Below are positions 51,748-60,253 of a stretch of 64,000 bases of DNA, piece after piece. The notes beneath the pieces were generated by a model. That model worked only from the letters and a program-made list of their open reading frames with translations. It had not been told where the DNA came from and did not search any database. The DNA is taken from contig CAWBNP010000002.1 in the NCBI GenBank assembly GCA_963790245.1, positions 744,001 through 808,000 on the forward strand, given 5' to 3'. Numbering within the stretch: the first letter of the stretch is position 1; every line of letters starts with the position of its first letter. Source of the stretch: JACCVG01 sp963790245 (GTDB taxonomy: Bacteria > Actinomycetota > Thermoleophilia > Solirubrobacterales > Thermoleophilaceae). The translations under genes were made by a program, and so were the position numbers.

Positions 51748-53072
51748 GCGACGGCGAACAGCCGCCAGGGGCCGGGAACGCCCTTGAGGTCGTGCTCGCC
51801 CCGGTCGGCGAAGTCGATCCCGGACCCGACGACCAGGTCGCGGACGGTCGAAGAGACCATCACCTCGCTCGGTCCCGCCTTGCTCATCACGCGCGCCCCG
51901 ATGTGGACCGCCAGCCCACCGACGTCATCGCCGATCACCTCGCACTCACCCGTGTGGAGCCCGGCACGGATGTGGATCCCGAGCGCTGCGGCCGATCGGA
52001 CGATCTCTCGCGCACCCCGGATCGCGCGGGCCGGCCCGTCGAAGGTGGCGAGGACACCGTCGCCGGTGGACTTCACGGCCCGACCGCGATGACGGGCAAC
52101 CTCTCGCTGGATGACGGCGTCGTGCCGTGAGAGCAGCTCACGCCAGCGGCTGTCGCCGAGCTCCGCCGCTCGCGCCGTTGAATCGACGATGTCGGTGAAC
52201 AGGACGGTCGCCAGCACGCGGTCGGGTTCGCGCTCGTGTCGCGCGCCGGTCAGGAATTCCTCGATCTCCGCGACGACGGGCTCGGCATCACCCGAGATTG
52301 CGATCGAGTCCTCGCCGGGGATCTCCACGAGCCGCGCGCCCGGAATGTGCTCGACAAGGTAGTGCGAGTGCTCCGCGTTGATGAACTGATCGCCGCGCCG
52401 CCGCATCACGAGCGTCGGGACCTGGATCGAGCTGAGGATGCCGCGAACGTCCGTCTCACCGACCGCCTCGTTGATCGCGCGCGCCGTTGCGGGACTCGCC
52501 CCGAACCGTTGCAGGCGGCCGAACCAGCGGACGGTGGCCGGATCGTCGGCGCGCGAAGGAGCGAAGCCGGCGATCCAGCTGCCATCGCCCCAACTGTTGA
52601 TGAGCGCGTCGATTCGGGGCTGGCGCTCTTCGCGGGTCGCCGCCCAGGTGTAATCCTCGGCCCACAGCATGCGCGCCCACGACGAGAACATCATCAGCGC
52701 GGTACTGCGCTCCGGATGGGTCGCCGCGAACAGCGCCGCCATCGGGCCGCCCTCGATCTGCGCGAACAGCGCCGCCTTCTCGGAGCCCGCGGCGTCGAGC
52801 ACCGCGATCACGTCGTCCATCTGCTCCTCGAGCGTTGCGGCCCCAGCGATCGGGTCGGAGAGCCCGGAGCCGCGCCTGTCGAATGCGATCACGCGGGCGA
52901 ACTCGCCGACCTGCGAGAAGAACGGCAGTGCCGGCGAGCCCTCTTCGTCGAGCAGGTCTACGTTCGAAATCCAGGTCGGCACGTAGAGCACGTCGATCGG
53001 ACCGTCGCCGAATACGCGGTAGGCGATGTGGACGTCTCCGCTGCGGGCGTAATGGGTCGGCGCTTCGGTCAC
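51744..53072 (-). CDS. Degenerate alpha/beta-hydrolase - class III nucleotide cyclase fusion
   Basis: A 442-residue paralogue of the fusion at 17519. The hydrolase fold is intact overall ('AFDRRGSGLSDPIAGAATLEE'), but the nucleophile elbow reads 'ALFAQIEGGPMAALFA', with Ile106 where the paralogue has Ser, and the late His is Ser in 'GEDSIAISGDAEPVV'. The hydrolase domain is therefore predicted catalytically dead. The cyclase domain keeps 'ATVLFTDIVDSTARAAEL' and 'VKSTGDGVLATFDGPARA', with both metal Asp residues, and has His for the usual Asn in 'GLAVHIGARV'. It probably works as a ligand sensor driving cyclase output. Starts with GTG; coupled to the amine-oxidase-like gene. Confidence 0.87.
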   Translation of the reverse strand: MTEAPTHYARSGDVHIAYRVFGDGPIDVLYVPTWISNVDLLDEEGSPALPFFSQVGEFARVIAFDRRGSGLSDPIAGAATLEEQMDDVIAVLDAAGSEKAALFAQIEGGPMAALFAATHPERSTALMMFSSWARMLWAEDYTWAATREERQPRIDALINSWGDGSWIAGFAPSRADDPATVRWFGRLQRFGASPATARAINEAVGETDVRGILSSIQVPTLVMRRRGDQFINAEHSHYLVEHIPGARLVEIPGEDSIAISGDAEPVVAEIEEFLTGARHEREPDRVLATVLFTDIVDSTARAAELGDSRWRELLSRHDAVIQREVARHRGRAVKSTGDGVLATFDGPARAIRGAREIVRSAAALGIHIRAGLHTGECEVIGDDVGGLAVHIGARVMSKAGPSEVMVSSTVRDLVVGSGIDFADRGEHDLKGVPGPWRLFAVA

Positions 53073-53601
53073 TTGCAGGCTGCCTCTACGGGAAGCCTAC
53101 GCTGCAGGGCCGTGCGGCCCCGGTACGGGCGAGTTGCCCGGGTCGGCTACCAGCCGTTGTCGGTGGTGTCGCGCTCGTCGTTCATGAACCGAGGTCGTGT
53201 TGGTGGTCGAGGTGGACTGTCGGGTGCGGATGCGGTGCGCTGGGTGCGGTTGCGGTCACCCAGACGGCGGGCGCGCCTGGTGGCCGATCCCGTGTCATTT
53301 GCCGAGACAAGCCCTTCAAGACGTAATCCATGCAACAGCGAGTTCATCCTCAATTGTCCTATCGGTACCCCTACCGAGATGCTCACCAGTCAGGTGTAGC
53401 TTCGATGGTTGTTCGGACGTTCCTTTAGTCCGTTCTTAGAGATGTAACACACCGCTCTGCGGAACGTGTCGGTTCGTCCGGTCCGTTGGGCGAAATGATG
53501 CGCCTGCGGGGCTTTCGTATACGGGTCTATCGGCGCCCCGCGAGCGAACCTTGAGGGTGGAGTAAGAAATCTCCCGCCAATCTGGCTACACTTGTTGCCA
53601 G
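53073..53601. other. 529-nt intergenic region without a recognised gene
   Basis: It lies between the divergent cyclase fusion (-) and TetR gene (+). Short structures are visible: a 6-bp hairpin TCGGTA-CCCC-TACCGA at 53362-53377, a CGGAC...GTCCG stem near 53414-53432, and the operator-like palindrome at its right end. Short frames here lack convincing codon usage or homology. It is noticeably more A+T-rich around 53330-53470 than the rest of the window, which fits promoters or a leader RNA. Confidence 0.5.
53583..53600. promoter_or_regulatory. Candidate TetR operator
   Basis: TGGCTACA-CT-TGTTGCCA is an inverted repeat with one mismatch pair per arm (TGGCWACA). It ends 1 nt before the first ATG of the TetR gene, an autoregulation-type position. 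Its overlap with where a ribosome binding site should lie hints that the true start is one of the later ATGs (53623 or 53635). Confidence 0.5.
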
Positions 53602-54264
53602 ATGGCTACGGCAACCACTGGAATGTACGGTGGAATGGCGGCTGCGGACCGCCAGGGCAACCGGCGGCGGCGATTGCTCGACGAAGCCTTCGACCTGCTC
53701 GGCACGGAGGGCTGGTCGGGCACCAGCGTGCGCGCCGTGTGCAGGCGGGCGGGGCTCAACCCGCGCTACTTCTACGAGAGCTTCGATGACCTTGACTCGC
53801 TGTTGGTCGCGGTCTTCGACGAGCTGACCACCGAACTGGCGGCAACGACGCTGGAGGCCTACGACCTCGCCCCCAGGGATGCCCACTCCAAGGCGCAGGC
53901 TTCGATCGACGCGTTCGTCAGGTATGCCATCGGAGATCCCAGGCGAGCGCGGATCCTGTTCGTCGAGGCGCTTGGCAACGACGCCCTGGCCAAGCGGCGG
54001 CGCTCGGCGATGCACGCGTGGGGCGGTCTGCTGGCCTCCCAGGCGCGCGAGTTCTACGGCGAGCGAGACAATCCGGACCCGATCGGCGAGCTGACCGCAG
54101 CGATGTTGGTCGGCGGAGTGACCGAGCTGCTGATCGCGTGGCTCGACGACCGGCTGCGGGTCGACCTCGACGAACTGATCCGCGATGTCACCGAGCTGTT
54201 CGTGATCACCGGCGAGGGCGCGGTTGCGATCGCGCGCGGACGGGCGAGGGCGCATGTCGGCTGA
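53602..54264 (+). CDS. TetR-family transcriptional regulator
   Basis: A protein of up to 220 residues. The DNA-binding HTH is in 'LLDEAFDLLGTEGWSGTSVR' and 'AVCRRAGLNPRYFYESFDDL', a classical TetR signature; the C-terminal ligand-binding half is helical. Starts at 53602, 53623 or 53635 are all in frame, and the palindrome just upstream favours a later one. Its stop overlaps the MpaB-like gene by 11 nt, so it probably represses itself and that oxygenase. Confidence 0.9.
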   Translation: MATATTGMYGGMAAADRQGNRRRRLLDEAFDLLGTEGWSGTSVRAVCRRAGLNPRYFYESFDDLDSLLVAVFDELTTELAATTLEAYDLAPRDAHSKAQASIDAFVRYAIGDPRRARILFVEALGNDALAKRRRSAMHAWGGLLASQAREFYGERDNPDPIGELTAAMLVGGVTELLIAWLDDRLRVDLDELIRDVTELFVITGEGAVAIARGRARAHVG

Positions 54265-55144
54265 GGGCTACTTCCCGGTGGGAAGCTCCGTCCTGCGACG
54301 GGTCCACTCAGAGCGCGCCGTCGGCCTGCTCTACGGACAGCGCGCGCTCGCGATCGGAGCGCTGGCGCCACTCAACTTCATCGGGACGATGAACCACACA
54401 CGCGCGCAATCCACCCCGTTCGAGCGACTGACTCGCACGGGCAAGATGTTCGAGACGATCTTCTTCGGCAGCCGGACCGAGGCCGACCGGGTACTCGCCG
54501 CGGTACACACGATGCATGGCCGCGTGAACGGCGAGCTCACCGAAGCGGCCGGCGCCCATCCCGCCGGCACGCCCTACTCCGCCTTTGATCCGGAGGCGAT
54601 GCTCTGGACGATCGCCGTCGCGGCAGATGCGGCGCGCACGTTTTTCGAGTTGCTCGTGCGGCCGCTGTCGGAGTCCGAGCGTGACGCGTTCTGGGACGAT
54701 TATGTTCGCTTCGGCGAGCTGTTCGGCATGCCGCGCGAGATCGCGCCGGAGTCCAATGCCGCGTTCCGGTCCTACTTCGACGGCCGTGTCGCCTCGCGAG
54801 ATGCATATCTGACCACAGAGGCGCTGGAGGTCGGCATGGCGATCATGTTCCGGATCCCGGTACCGGCGTTCAACGCCCCGGCGATGCGCGTCCACAATCT
54901 GCTGATTCGCGGATCGCTACCACCGCGCGTGCGCGAGCTCTACGGGCTGAGCTGGACGCCGGGCCACGCCCGGGCATTTACGGCCGCCGTCGCCGCGGTC
55001 CGCGCGACGCGTCCGATCGCCCCCGCCGGGCTACGTCGGGGATGGAACACGACCTTCTTCAACCAAGTGCGCAACACCGAACGTCGCCTCGTGGCGCGCG
55101 GGCGACCGATCCCCGGGGCACTCCCACTCGCTTCCGATCAGTAG
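54254..55144 (+). CDS. MpaB-like (DUF2236) oxygenase family protein
   Basis: A 296-residue helical protein of the MpaB/latex-clearing-protein-related family, with 'VGLLYGQRALAIGALAPLNF', 'AVHTMHGRV', 'MLWTIAVAADAARTFFELL' and 'DYVRFGELFGMPREIAP'. Relatives bind a b-type heme and oxidise diverse substrates; conserved His candidates are in 'HTMHGRV', but the axial ligand is not certain. The ATG at 54254 lies inside the end of the TetR gene, so the two are coupled. Its 3' end overlaps ahcY by 7 nt on the other strand. Confidence 0.82.
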   Translation: MSAEGYFPVGSSVLRRVHSERAVGLLYGQRALAIGALAPLNFIGTMNHTRAQSTPFERLTRTGKMFETIFFGSRTEADRVLAAVHTMHGRVNGELTEAAGAHPAGTPYSAFDPEAMLWTIAVAADAARTFFELLVRPLSESERDAFWDDYVRFGELFGMPREIAPESNAAFRSYFDGRVASRDAYLTTEALEVGMAIMFRIPVPAFNAPAMRVHNLLIRGSLPPRVRELYGLSWTPGHARAFTAAVAAVRATRPIAPAGLRRGWNTTFFNQVRNTERRLVARGRPIPGALPLASDQ

Positions 55145-56595
55145 CGGTAGGCGTCGGCCTTGAACGGGCCCTCGACCGAGACGCCGATGTAGGCGGCCTG
55201 CTCCTCGGTCAGCTCGGTCAGCTTCGCCCCGAGCGCCCCGAGGTGGAGCCGGGCGACCTTCTCGTCGAGGTGCTTGGGAAGCACGTGTACCCCGAGCGCG
55301 TACTCGTCGGTCTTCGTGAAGAGCTCGATCTGGGCGATCGTCTGGTTGGTGAACGAGTTCGACATCACGAACGACGGATGACCGGTCGCGTTGCCGAGGT
55401 TGAGCAGCCGGCCCTCCGAGAGGACGATGATCGAAGTGCCGTCGCCGAAGCGCCACTCGTCGACCTGCGGCTTGATGTTGTTGCGCTCGATCCCCTCGAC
55501 GGCGGCGAGCCCGGCCATGTCGATCTCGTTATCGAAGTGGCCGATGTTGCCGACGATCGCCTTGTCCTTCATCCGCTCCATGTGCTCGGCGCGGATGATG
55601 TCCTTGTTGCCCGTGGTCGTGATGAACACGTCGGCCGTCTCGACGACGTCCTCGAGCGTCTTGACGTCGTAGCCCTCCATCAGCGCCTGGAGCGCGCAGA
55701 TCGGATCGATCTCGGTGACGACCACGCGCGCGCCCTGGGCGGCGAGCGAAGCCGCCGAGCCCTTGCCCACGTCGCCGTAGCCGCAGACGACCGCGACCTT
55801 GCCGGCGAGCATCACGTCGGTCGCGCGGAAGATCCCGTCGACCAGCGAGTGCCGACACCCATAGAGGTTGTCGAACTTGGACTTGGTGACCGAATCGTTG
55901 ACGTTGATCGCCGGGAACAGGAGATCACCGGTCTCGTGCATCTGGTAGAGCCGGTTCACCCCGGTCGTCGTCTCCTCGGTGACGCCCTTGATGCCGGCCG
56001 CGATCCGCGTGTAACGGTCGGCGTCGGCTGCGACCGAGCGCTGCAGGAGGCCGAGGAAGACCTCGAACTCCTCGGACTCGGCCTGCGCGGGATCAGGCAC
56101 CGCGCCAGCCTTCTCGTACTCGGCCCCCTTGTGGACGAGCATCGTGGCGTCGCCGCCGTCGTCGAGGATCATGTTCGGGCCCTCGCCACCGGGCCAGTTG
56201 ATCGCCTGCTCGGTGCACCACCAGTACTCCTCGAGGTTCTCACCCTTCCAAGCGAAGCACGGAACGCCCTGCGGGTTCTCGGGGCTGCCCTCCGGACCGA
56301 CGACGACCGCCGCCGCGGCGTGGTCCTGGGTCGAGAAGATGTTGCACGAGCACCAGCGAACCTCGGCGCCGAGCGCCGTGAGGGTCTCGATCAGGACGGC
56401 CGTCTGGATCGTCATGTGGAGCGATCCCGTGATCCGCGCGCCGGCCAGCGGCTGGGCGTCGGCGTACTCGGCGCGAACCGCCATCAGGCCAGGCATCTCG
56501 TGCTGGGCGAGCCTGATCTCGTTGCGACCGTATTCGGCGAGCGAGAGGTCGGCGACGCGGTAGTCGGCGGCGGTCAGCGTGGCAGTGGCACTCAA
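55138..56595 (-). CDS. ahcY: S-adenosylhomocysteinase
   Basis: A 485-residue NAD-dependent hydrolase that splits S-adenosylhomocysteine to adenosine and homocysteine, closing the methylation cycle. It has 'LHMTIQTAVLIETLTALGAE', 'WCSCNIFSTQDHAAAA', 'NLYGCRHSLVDGI', the NAD loop 'VVCGYGDVGKGSAASLAAQG', 'GNIGHFDNEIDM' and the C-terminal 'GPFKADAYRY'. The start is a TTG at 56595: AGGAG at 56601-56605 stands 5 nt before it, and no ATG/GTG in frame fits. No SAH riboswitch motif was seen in the short leader. Confidence 0.96.
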   Translation of the reverse strand: MSATATLTAADYRVADLSLAEYGRNEIRLAQHEMPGLMAVRAEYADAQPLAGARITGSLHMTIQTAVLIETLTALGAEVRWCSCNIFSTQDHAAAAVVVGPEGSPENPQGVPCFAWKGENLEEYWWCTEQAINWPGGEGPNMILDDGGDATMLVHKGAEYEKAGAVPDPAQAESEEFEVFLGLLQRSVAADADRYTRIAAGIKGVTEETTTGVNRLYQMHETGDLLFPAINVNDSVTKSKFDNLYGCRHSLVDGIFRATDVMLAGKVAVVCGYGDVGKGSAASLAAQGARVVVTEIDPICALQALMEGYDVKTLEDVVETADVFITTTGNKDIIRAEHMERMKDKAIVGNIGHFDNEIDMAGLAAVEGIERNNIKPQVDEWRFGDGTSIIVLSEGRLLNLGNATGHPSFVMSNSFTNQTIAQIELFTKTDEYALGVHVLPKHLDEKVARLHLGALGAKLTELTEEQAAYIGVSVEGPFKADAYRY

Positions 56596-56666
56596 GGTTT
56601 CTCCTGGCGGTTGGGGCGCGAAAGCGTTGTCGTCCAACGGCCCAAGATACCGATCAGTCGCCGCTC

Positions 56667-57083
56667 CTACTCGACGGTGAACTCCTTGACCGGCAACGAG
56701 AAGCGCTCGCGCGCCTCCTCCACGACTCCGTCCTCGAGCCAATTGGCCTCGGCCTCGGGATGGTGGAAGACGACCAGCTCGTCGGCCGGCCAGGTCGCGA
56801 GCGCGTCCTGGATCGCCAGCAACGGGTCCGATTCCCCCGTGTTTCCGGCCGCGTCGACGCCGTCCTCACCGAGTTGGTGGACCGTCTCCTCCTGAACCGC
56901 CTCGGCGCGGTCGATCGCCGGGTCGGGGTCGGCGAACACCCAACGGGTGCGCGAGATCAGCGCGGGCGCGACGACGAGCACCTCGGCGTTGGCGGCGGAC
57001 TCGCCGATCGCGCTGCGCAGCTGCTCACCCGTCACGGGCTTGGATACGAGGGCCAGGATTCTGTGGGGCTTGGTTTCAGTCAT
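56667..57083 (-). CDS. Universal-stress-protein-like protein
   Basis: A 138-residue protein beginning with a Rossmann-like strand 'HRILALVSKPVTGEQLRSAIG' and 'AEVLVVAPALISRTRWV', then an acidic middle ('DPDPAIDRAEAVQEE') and 'ADELVVFHHPEAEANWLEDG'. The layout fits a single UspA-like domain, but the ATP-binding GxxG motif is not clear. The ATG at 57083 is chosen. It lies 71 nt upstream of ahcY on the same strand and may share its transcript. Confidence 0.65.
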   Translation of the reverse strand: MTETKPHRILALVSKPVTGEQLRSAIGESAANAEVLVVAPALISRTRWVFADPDPAIDRAEAVQEETVHQLGEDGVDAAGNTGESDPLLAIQDALATWPADELVVFHHPEAEANWLEDGVVEEARERFSLPVKEFTVE

Positions 57084-57196
57084 TCCCAACTCTTACCCAC
57101 GATCACCTGGCGCCGAACTCACCGCCTGAACTTGCCGAGCAGCTTCGTGAACCCGTACCCGGACCGCGGCGTCCCCGACCGCTGGATCGATGACGC

Positions 57197-60196
57197 CTAC
57201 GGGCGCGGGAACTCGCCGACGCTGATCAGATAGTCGAGCATTCGCCAGACGTACTCGTGGCCGATCGGGTCCACCGGAGGTCCGTCGAGCTGGGGCTGAA
57301 GATCCCAGGCGCTTCCGACTCGCCCGGCCTCGATCGTCTGAGCACCGGCCTCGTAGAGGCCAAACTCGGCGGCGATCGCCGCGGCCATGTTTCCGGATGA
57401 CGACGCGCCGAGCCGTTCGCGCCACGCCGCGACCGACAGTGGCTCGAGCTCGTACCCGTACGCGGCCGCTGCACGGAACAGTTCCTCGAAGCCGGCGATC
57501 GTCGCCGGCGGATAGACGATCGCCGCGCCGGCCTCGAGTTCGAACGGAGAGTCGGCGAGCGCCGCCTCGAGCACGTCGACTGGCGCCCACGGCTCCCAGC
57601 CGGGCCAGCGTGGGTAGGCCCCGAGCTCGATACAGCCACGAAGGAGATGCATGACCGCATCGGTGGTCGACATCGCTCCCGAACCGCGAGCACCCATTAC
57701 GCGGGGCAGGCGGACGATCCGAACCGGGAGTCCGTAGGAATCCGCCGCGGCGAGCGCCATGCGCTCGGCGACCCACTTGGTCGCCGCATAGCCGTTGTCG
57801 AGCGGGCGCGACTCCGCGTCGTCGCGCTCAGACAGCGTTCCGTCGCGGACCTCGAGGGTCGTGGAAATACTCGACACGAGGTGGAACGGCACACCGCCCG
57901 CCATCAAGGCCAGCCGGAGCGCCTCGCGCGTTCCCCCGACGTTGGCGGCCCGCAGCCGCGAGTAGTCCTGCAGGTGATGGACGGTCGCGCCGTTGTGGAA
58001 GAGTGCGTCAACCGAGCCGGCGAGCCTGTCGAACGCCGCCTCATCGAGGCCCCAGCGAGGGGCGGCGAGGTCACCGGCGAGGACTACGAGCCGGTCAGCG
58101 TCAGCGCCAAGATCGTGGCGCTCGGCCACGAGCGCGCGCTCGAGCCGCTCGCGGGCGGCGCGGTCGTCTTGAGCCCTTACGAGGGCGATAACGCGCCCTC
58201 CGTCGGCGCGGGTAGTGGCGAGCAGGCTCGCGACCAGGTGCGGACCGAGAAAGCCGGTCGCGCCCGTTAACGCGACCGAACGCCCGCCCGCCGCTTCGGT
58301 CCGTGCGACCGGGCCGACACCGTCGAGGCCCGGTTCGGCCTCCGCCGTCCAATCGATCTGATCCGCCGCGTCGGCGGTTCCGTCGATTGCCGCGACCAGG
58401 CTCGTAACGGTCGGGTTGGCGTAGAGCGTCTCGACCGCCACATCGACGTCGAGCCCGAGCGCCTCGCCAACGGCCGACACGCACTCAACCGCGTCGAGTG
58501 AGTCACCGCCGAGCGCGAAGAAGTCGTCGGCCGCGCCGACCTCGTCCATCTCGAGTACCTCCGCGAAGGCCTGCGCGACCACGGTCTCTCGCTCGCCGCT
58601 CGGAGCCACGATCGCGGTGTCGAGGTCGGCCCGGCGGACGAGCGGAGCCGGCAGCCCCTTGCGGTCGATCTTGCCGTTCGGCGTCAGTGCGAACTCCTCG
58701 AGCTGCGTGTACGCGGTCGGCGCCATGTACTCGGGCAGGATCGAGCGCGCGTGGGCACGCACCTCGGCGACGCTCGGCGGGCTGCCTTCGGTCGTGTAGT
58801 ACGCCGCGAGTTGATCGCCCCGGCGACCGTGCGAGACCGCGATCACGACCGCATCGACGATCGCGTCCATCGAGGTCAGTGCCGCCTCCACCTCCTGGGG
58901 CTCGATCCGGTAGCCGCGGATAGAGATCTGGTCGTCGACCCGTCCGTGGAACTCGATCTCGCCGCTCTCCTGCCAGATGGCGCGGTCACCGGTCCGGTAC
59001 ATACGCCCACCCTCCTGCACCGCGAACGGATCATCGACGAACCGCTCGGCGGTCAGGTCGGGGCGACCGCGATATCCGCGTGCGACCTGGACGCCGCCGA
59101 TCCAGATCTCGCCGAGCTCACCGACGCCGACCGGAGAGCGCTCGGGATCGAGGATGTAGATGCGTGTGTTTGCCAGCGGACCCCCGATCGTGGGTGGCTG
59201 GTCGCCGCTCGCCGGCACGACCCCCTGGGTCGCGACAACGGTGCACTCGGTCGGGCCATACATGTTCACGAGTTCGAATCCGGCGTCTGACGCTGGTCGG
59301 GTGAGCAGTGCCGCGCCGCCCGTGAGGAGCCGCCGCACGCTCAACTCGCGATAGAGAGCGCCGTGCTCGAACAGCATCGCGACGAGGGCCGTAGGGACCA
59401 TCGTCAGCGTGATCTCCCGCTCGGCGAGCCAGCGCACGAGCTTGCGCGGATCACGCCGCAGCTTGTTGGGAGCGATGTGCAGGCTCGCTCCGACGACGAG
59501 CGGATGCCAGATCTCCATCACGGTCGCGTCGAACGCCGGGGCCGCGGTCTGGGCCATCCGGTCGGCCTCGGTCGTCCCGCAGTCCCGAGCTTCCGCGAGC
59601 GCCAGATTGATCAATGAGCGGTGCTCGACCTCAGCCCCCTTGGGACGTCCGGTCGAGCCCGACGTGTAGACCACGTAGGCCAATGAGTCGGGCGCGGGCG
59701 GCGGACCCGCGAGCGCCGAGCTCTCGCGTCCGGCCGCGTCGAGATCGGCGGGATCGTGGTCGAGGGCGATCGCTCGCTGGCCCGCGATCGCGAGCACCGC
59801 CGCGGGCGTGGTCGCGTCCACGAGCACCGCGATCGGGTCGGTGTCCTCCAGGATCAACTCGATGCGCTCCTGGGGATAGTCGGGATCGACCGGAACGTAG
59901 GCGGCGCCGGCCTTGAGCGTGGCAAGCGCCCCGACAACCATCCGCGCGGAGGCGTTGACGCAGATCGCGACGCACCGTTCCGGCGCGGCCCCGTGCGCGC
60001 GCAGCACACGAGCGAGCGCATTGGTGCGCAGGTCGAGCTGCTCGCGCGTCAGAGTCCCGTCTGCGTCAGCGAGCGCCAGCTCTCCGGGGCCGGCCGCCGC
60101 CCGCTCCGCTACGTGCTCGACGACGCTCCTGACCTCGCCGAAGTCAACGGCCGTTGCGTTGAAGCGTGCGATCGCATCCGTCCCGCTGGCACCCAT
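57197..60196 (-). CDS. Stand-alone NRPS-like enzyme: adenylation-thiolation-reductase (A-T-R)
   Basis: A 999-residue enzyme. The adenylation domain (about 25-510) has 'LAYVVYTSGSTGRPKGAEVE' (A3), 'AFDATVMEIWHPLVVGASL' (A4), 'NMYGPTECTVVAT' (A5), 'YRTGDRAIW' (A7), 'RVDDQISIRGYRIEPQEVE' (A8) and Lys509 in 'TPNGKIDRKG' (A10). The thiolation domain (about 535-605) has 'FFALGGDSLDAVECV' with Ser566 for phosphopantetheine. The reductase domain (about 640-999) has 'VALTGATGFLGPHLVAS' and 'NGYAATKWVAERM' (Tyr/Lys). There is no condensation domain. It would load one amino or other acid and release it as an aldehyde or alcohol, like Lys2 or carboxylate reductases. No phosphopantetheinyl transferase is nearby; the product is unknown. 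Confidence 0.92.
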   Translation of the reverse strand: MGASGTDAIARFNATAVDFGEVRSVVEHVAERAAAGPGELALADADGTLTREQLDLRTNALARVLRAHGAAPERCVAICVNASARMVVGALATLKAGAAYVPVDPDYPQERIELILEDTDPIAVLVDATTPAAVLAIAGQRAIALDHDPADLDAAGRESSALAGPPPAPDSLAYVVYTSGSTGRPKGAEVEHRSLINLALAEARDCGTTEADRMAQTAAPAFDATVMEIWHPLVVGASLHIAPNKLRRDPRKLVRWLAEREITLTMVPTALVAMLFEHGALYRELSVRRLLTGGAALLTRPASDAGFELVNMYGPTECTVVATQGVVPASGDQPPTIGGPLANTRIYILDPERSPVGVGELGEIWIGGVQVARGYRGRPDLTAERFVDDPFAVQEGGRMYRTGDRAIWQESGEIEFHGRVDDQISIRGYRIEPQEVEAALTSMDAIVDAVVIAVSHGRRGDQLAAYYTTEGSPPSVAEVRAHARSILPEYMAPTAYTQLEEFALTPNGKIDRKGLPAPLVRRADLDTAIVAPSGERETVVAQAFAEVLEMDEVGAADDFFALGGDSLDAVECVSAVGEALGLDVDVAVETLYANPTVTSLVAAIDGTADAADQIDWTAEAEPGLDGVGPVARTEAAGGRSVALTGATGFLGPHLVASLLATTRADGGRVIALVRAQDDRAARERLERALVAERHDLGADADRLVVLAGDLAAPRWGLDEAAFDRLAGSVDALFHNGATVHHLQDYSRLRAANVGGTREALRLALMAGGVPFHLVSSISTTLEVRDGTLSERDDAESRPLDNGYAATKWVAERMALAAADSYGLPVRIVRLPRVMGARGSGAMSTTDAVMHLLRGCIELGAYPRWPGWEPWAPVDVLEAALADSPFELEAGAAIVYPPATIAGFEELFRAAAAYGYELEPLSVAAWRERLGASSSGNMAAAIAAEFGLYEAGAQTIEAGRVGSAWDLQPQLDGPPVDPIGHEYVWRMLDYLISVGEFPRP

Positions 60197-60253
60197 CGCG
60201 GTCGATCGTAGAGCGAGCGGAGCGGGAACGCACGACTAGGGGAGAATGGAAGC

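Noticed and set aside
49900..52092. A 730-codon plus-strand frame
   Set aside because: It lies opposite SDR, amine oxidase and cyclase genes whose motifs are intact; its translation is Arg/Pro/Ser-rich without a fold.
53147..53386. Minus-strand small frame of 79 codons ending near 'DTTDNGW'
   Set aside because: No ribosome binding site, no homology and biased composition; not strong enough to call a gene.
55042..56895. A 617-codon plus-strand frame
   Set aside because: Antisense to ahcY, which is complete and well conserved.
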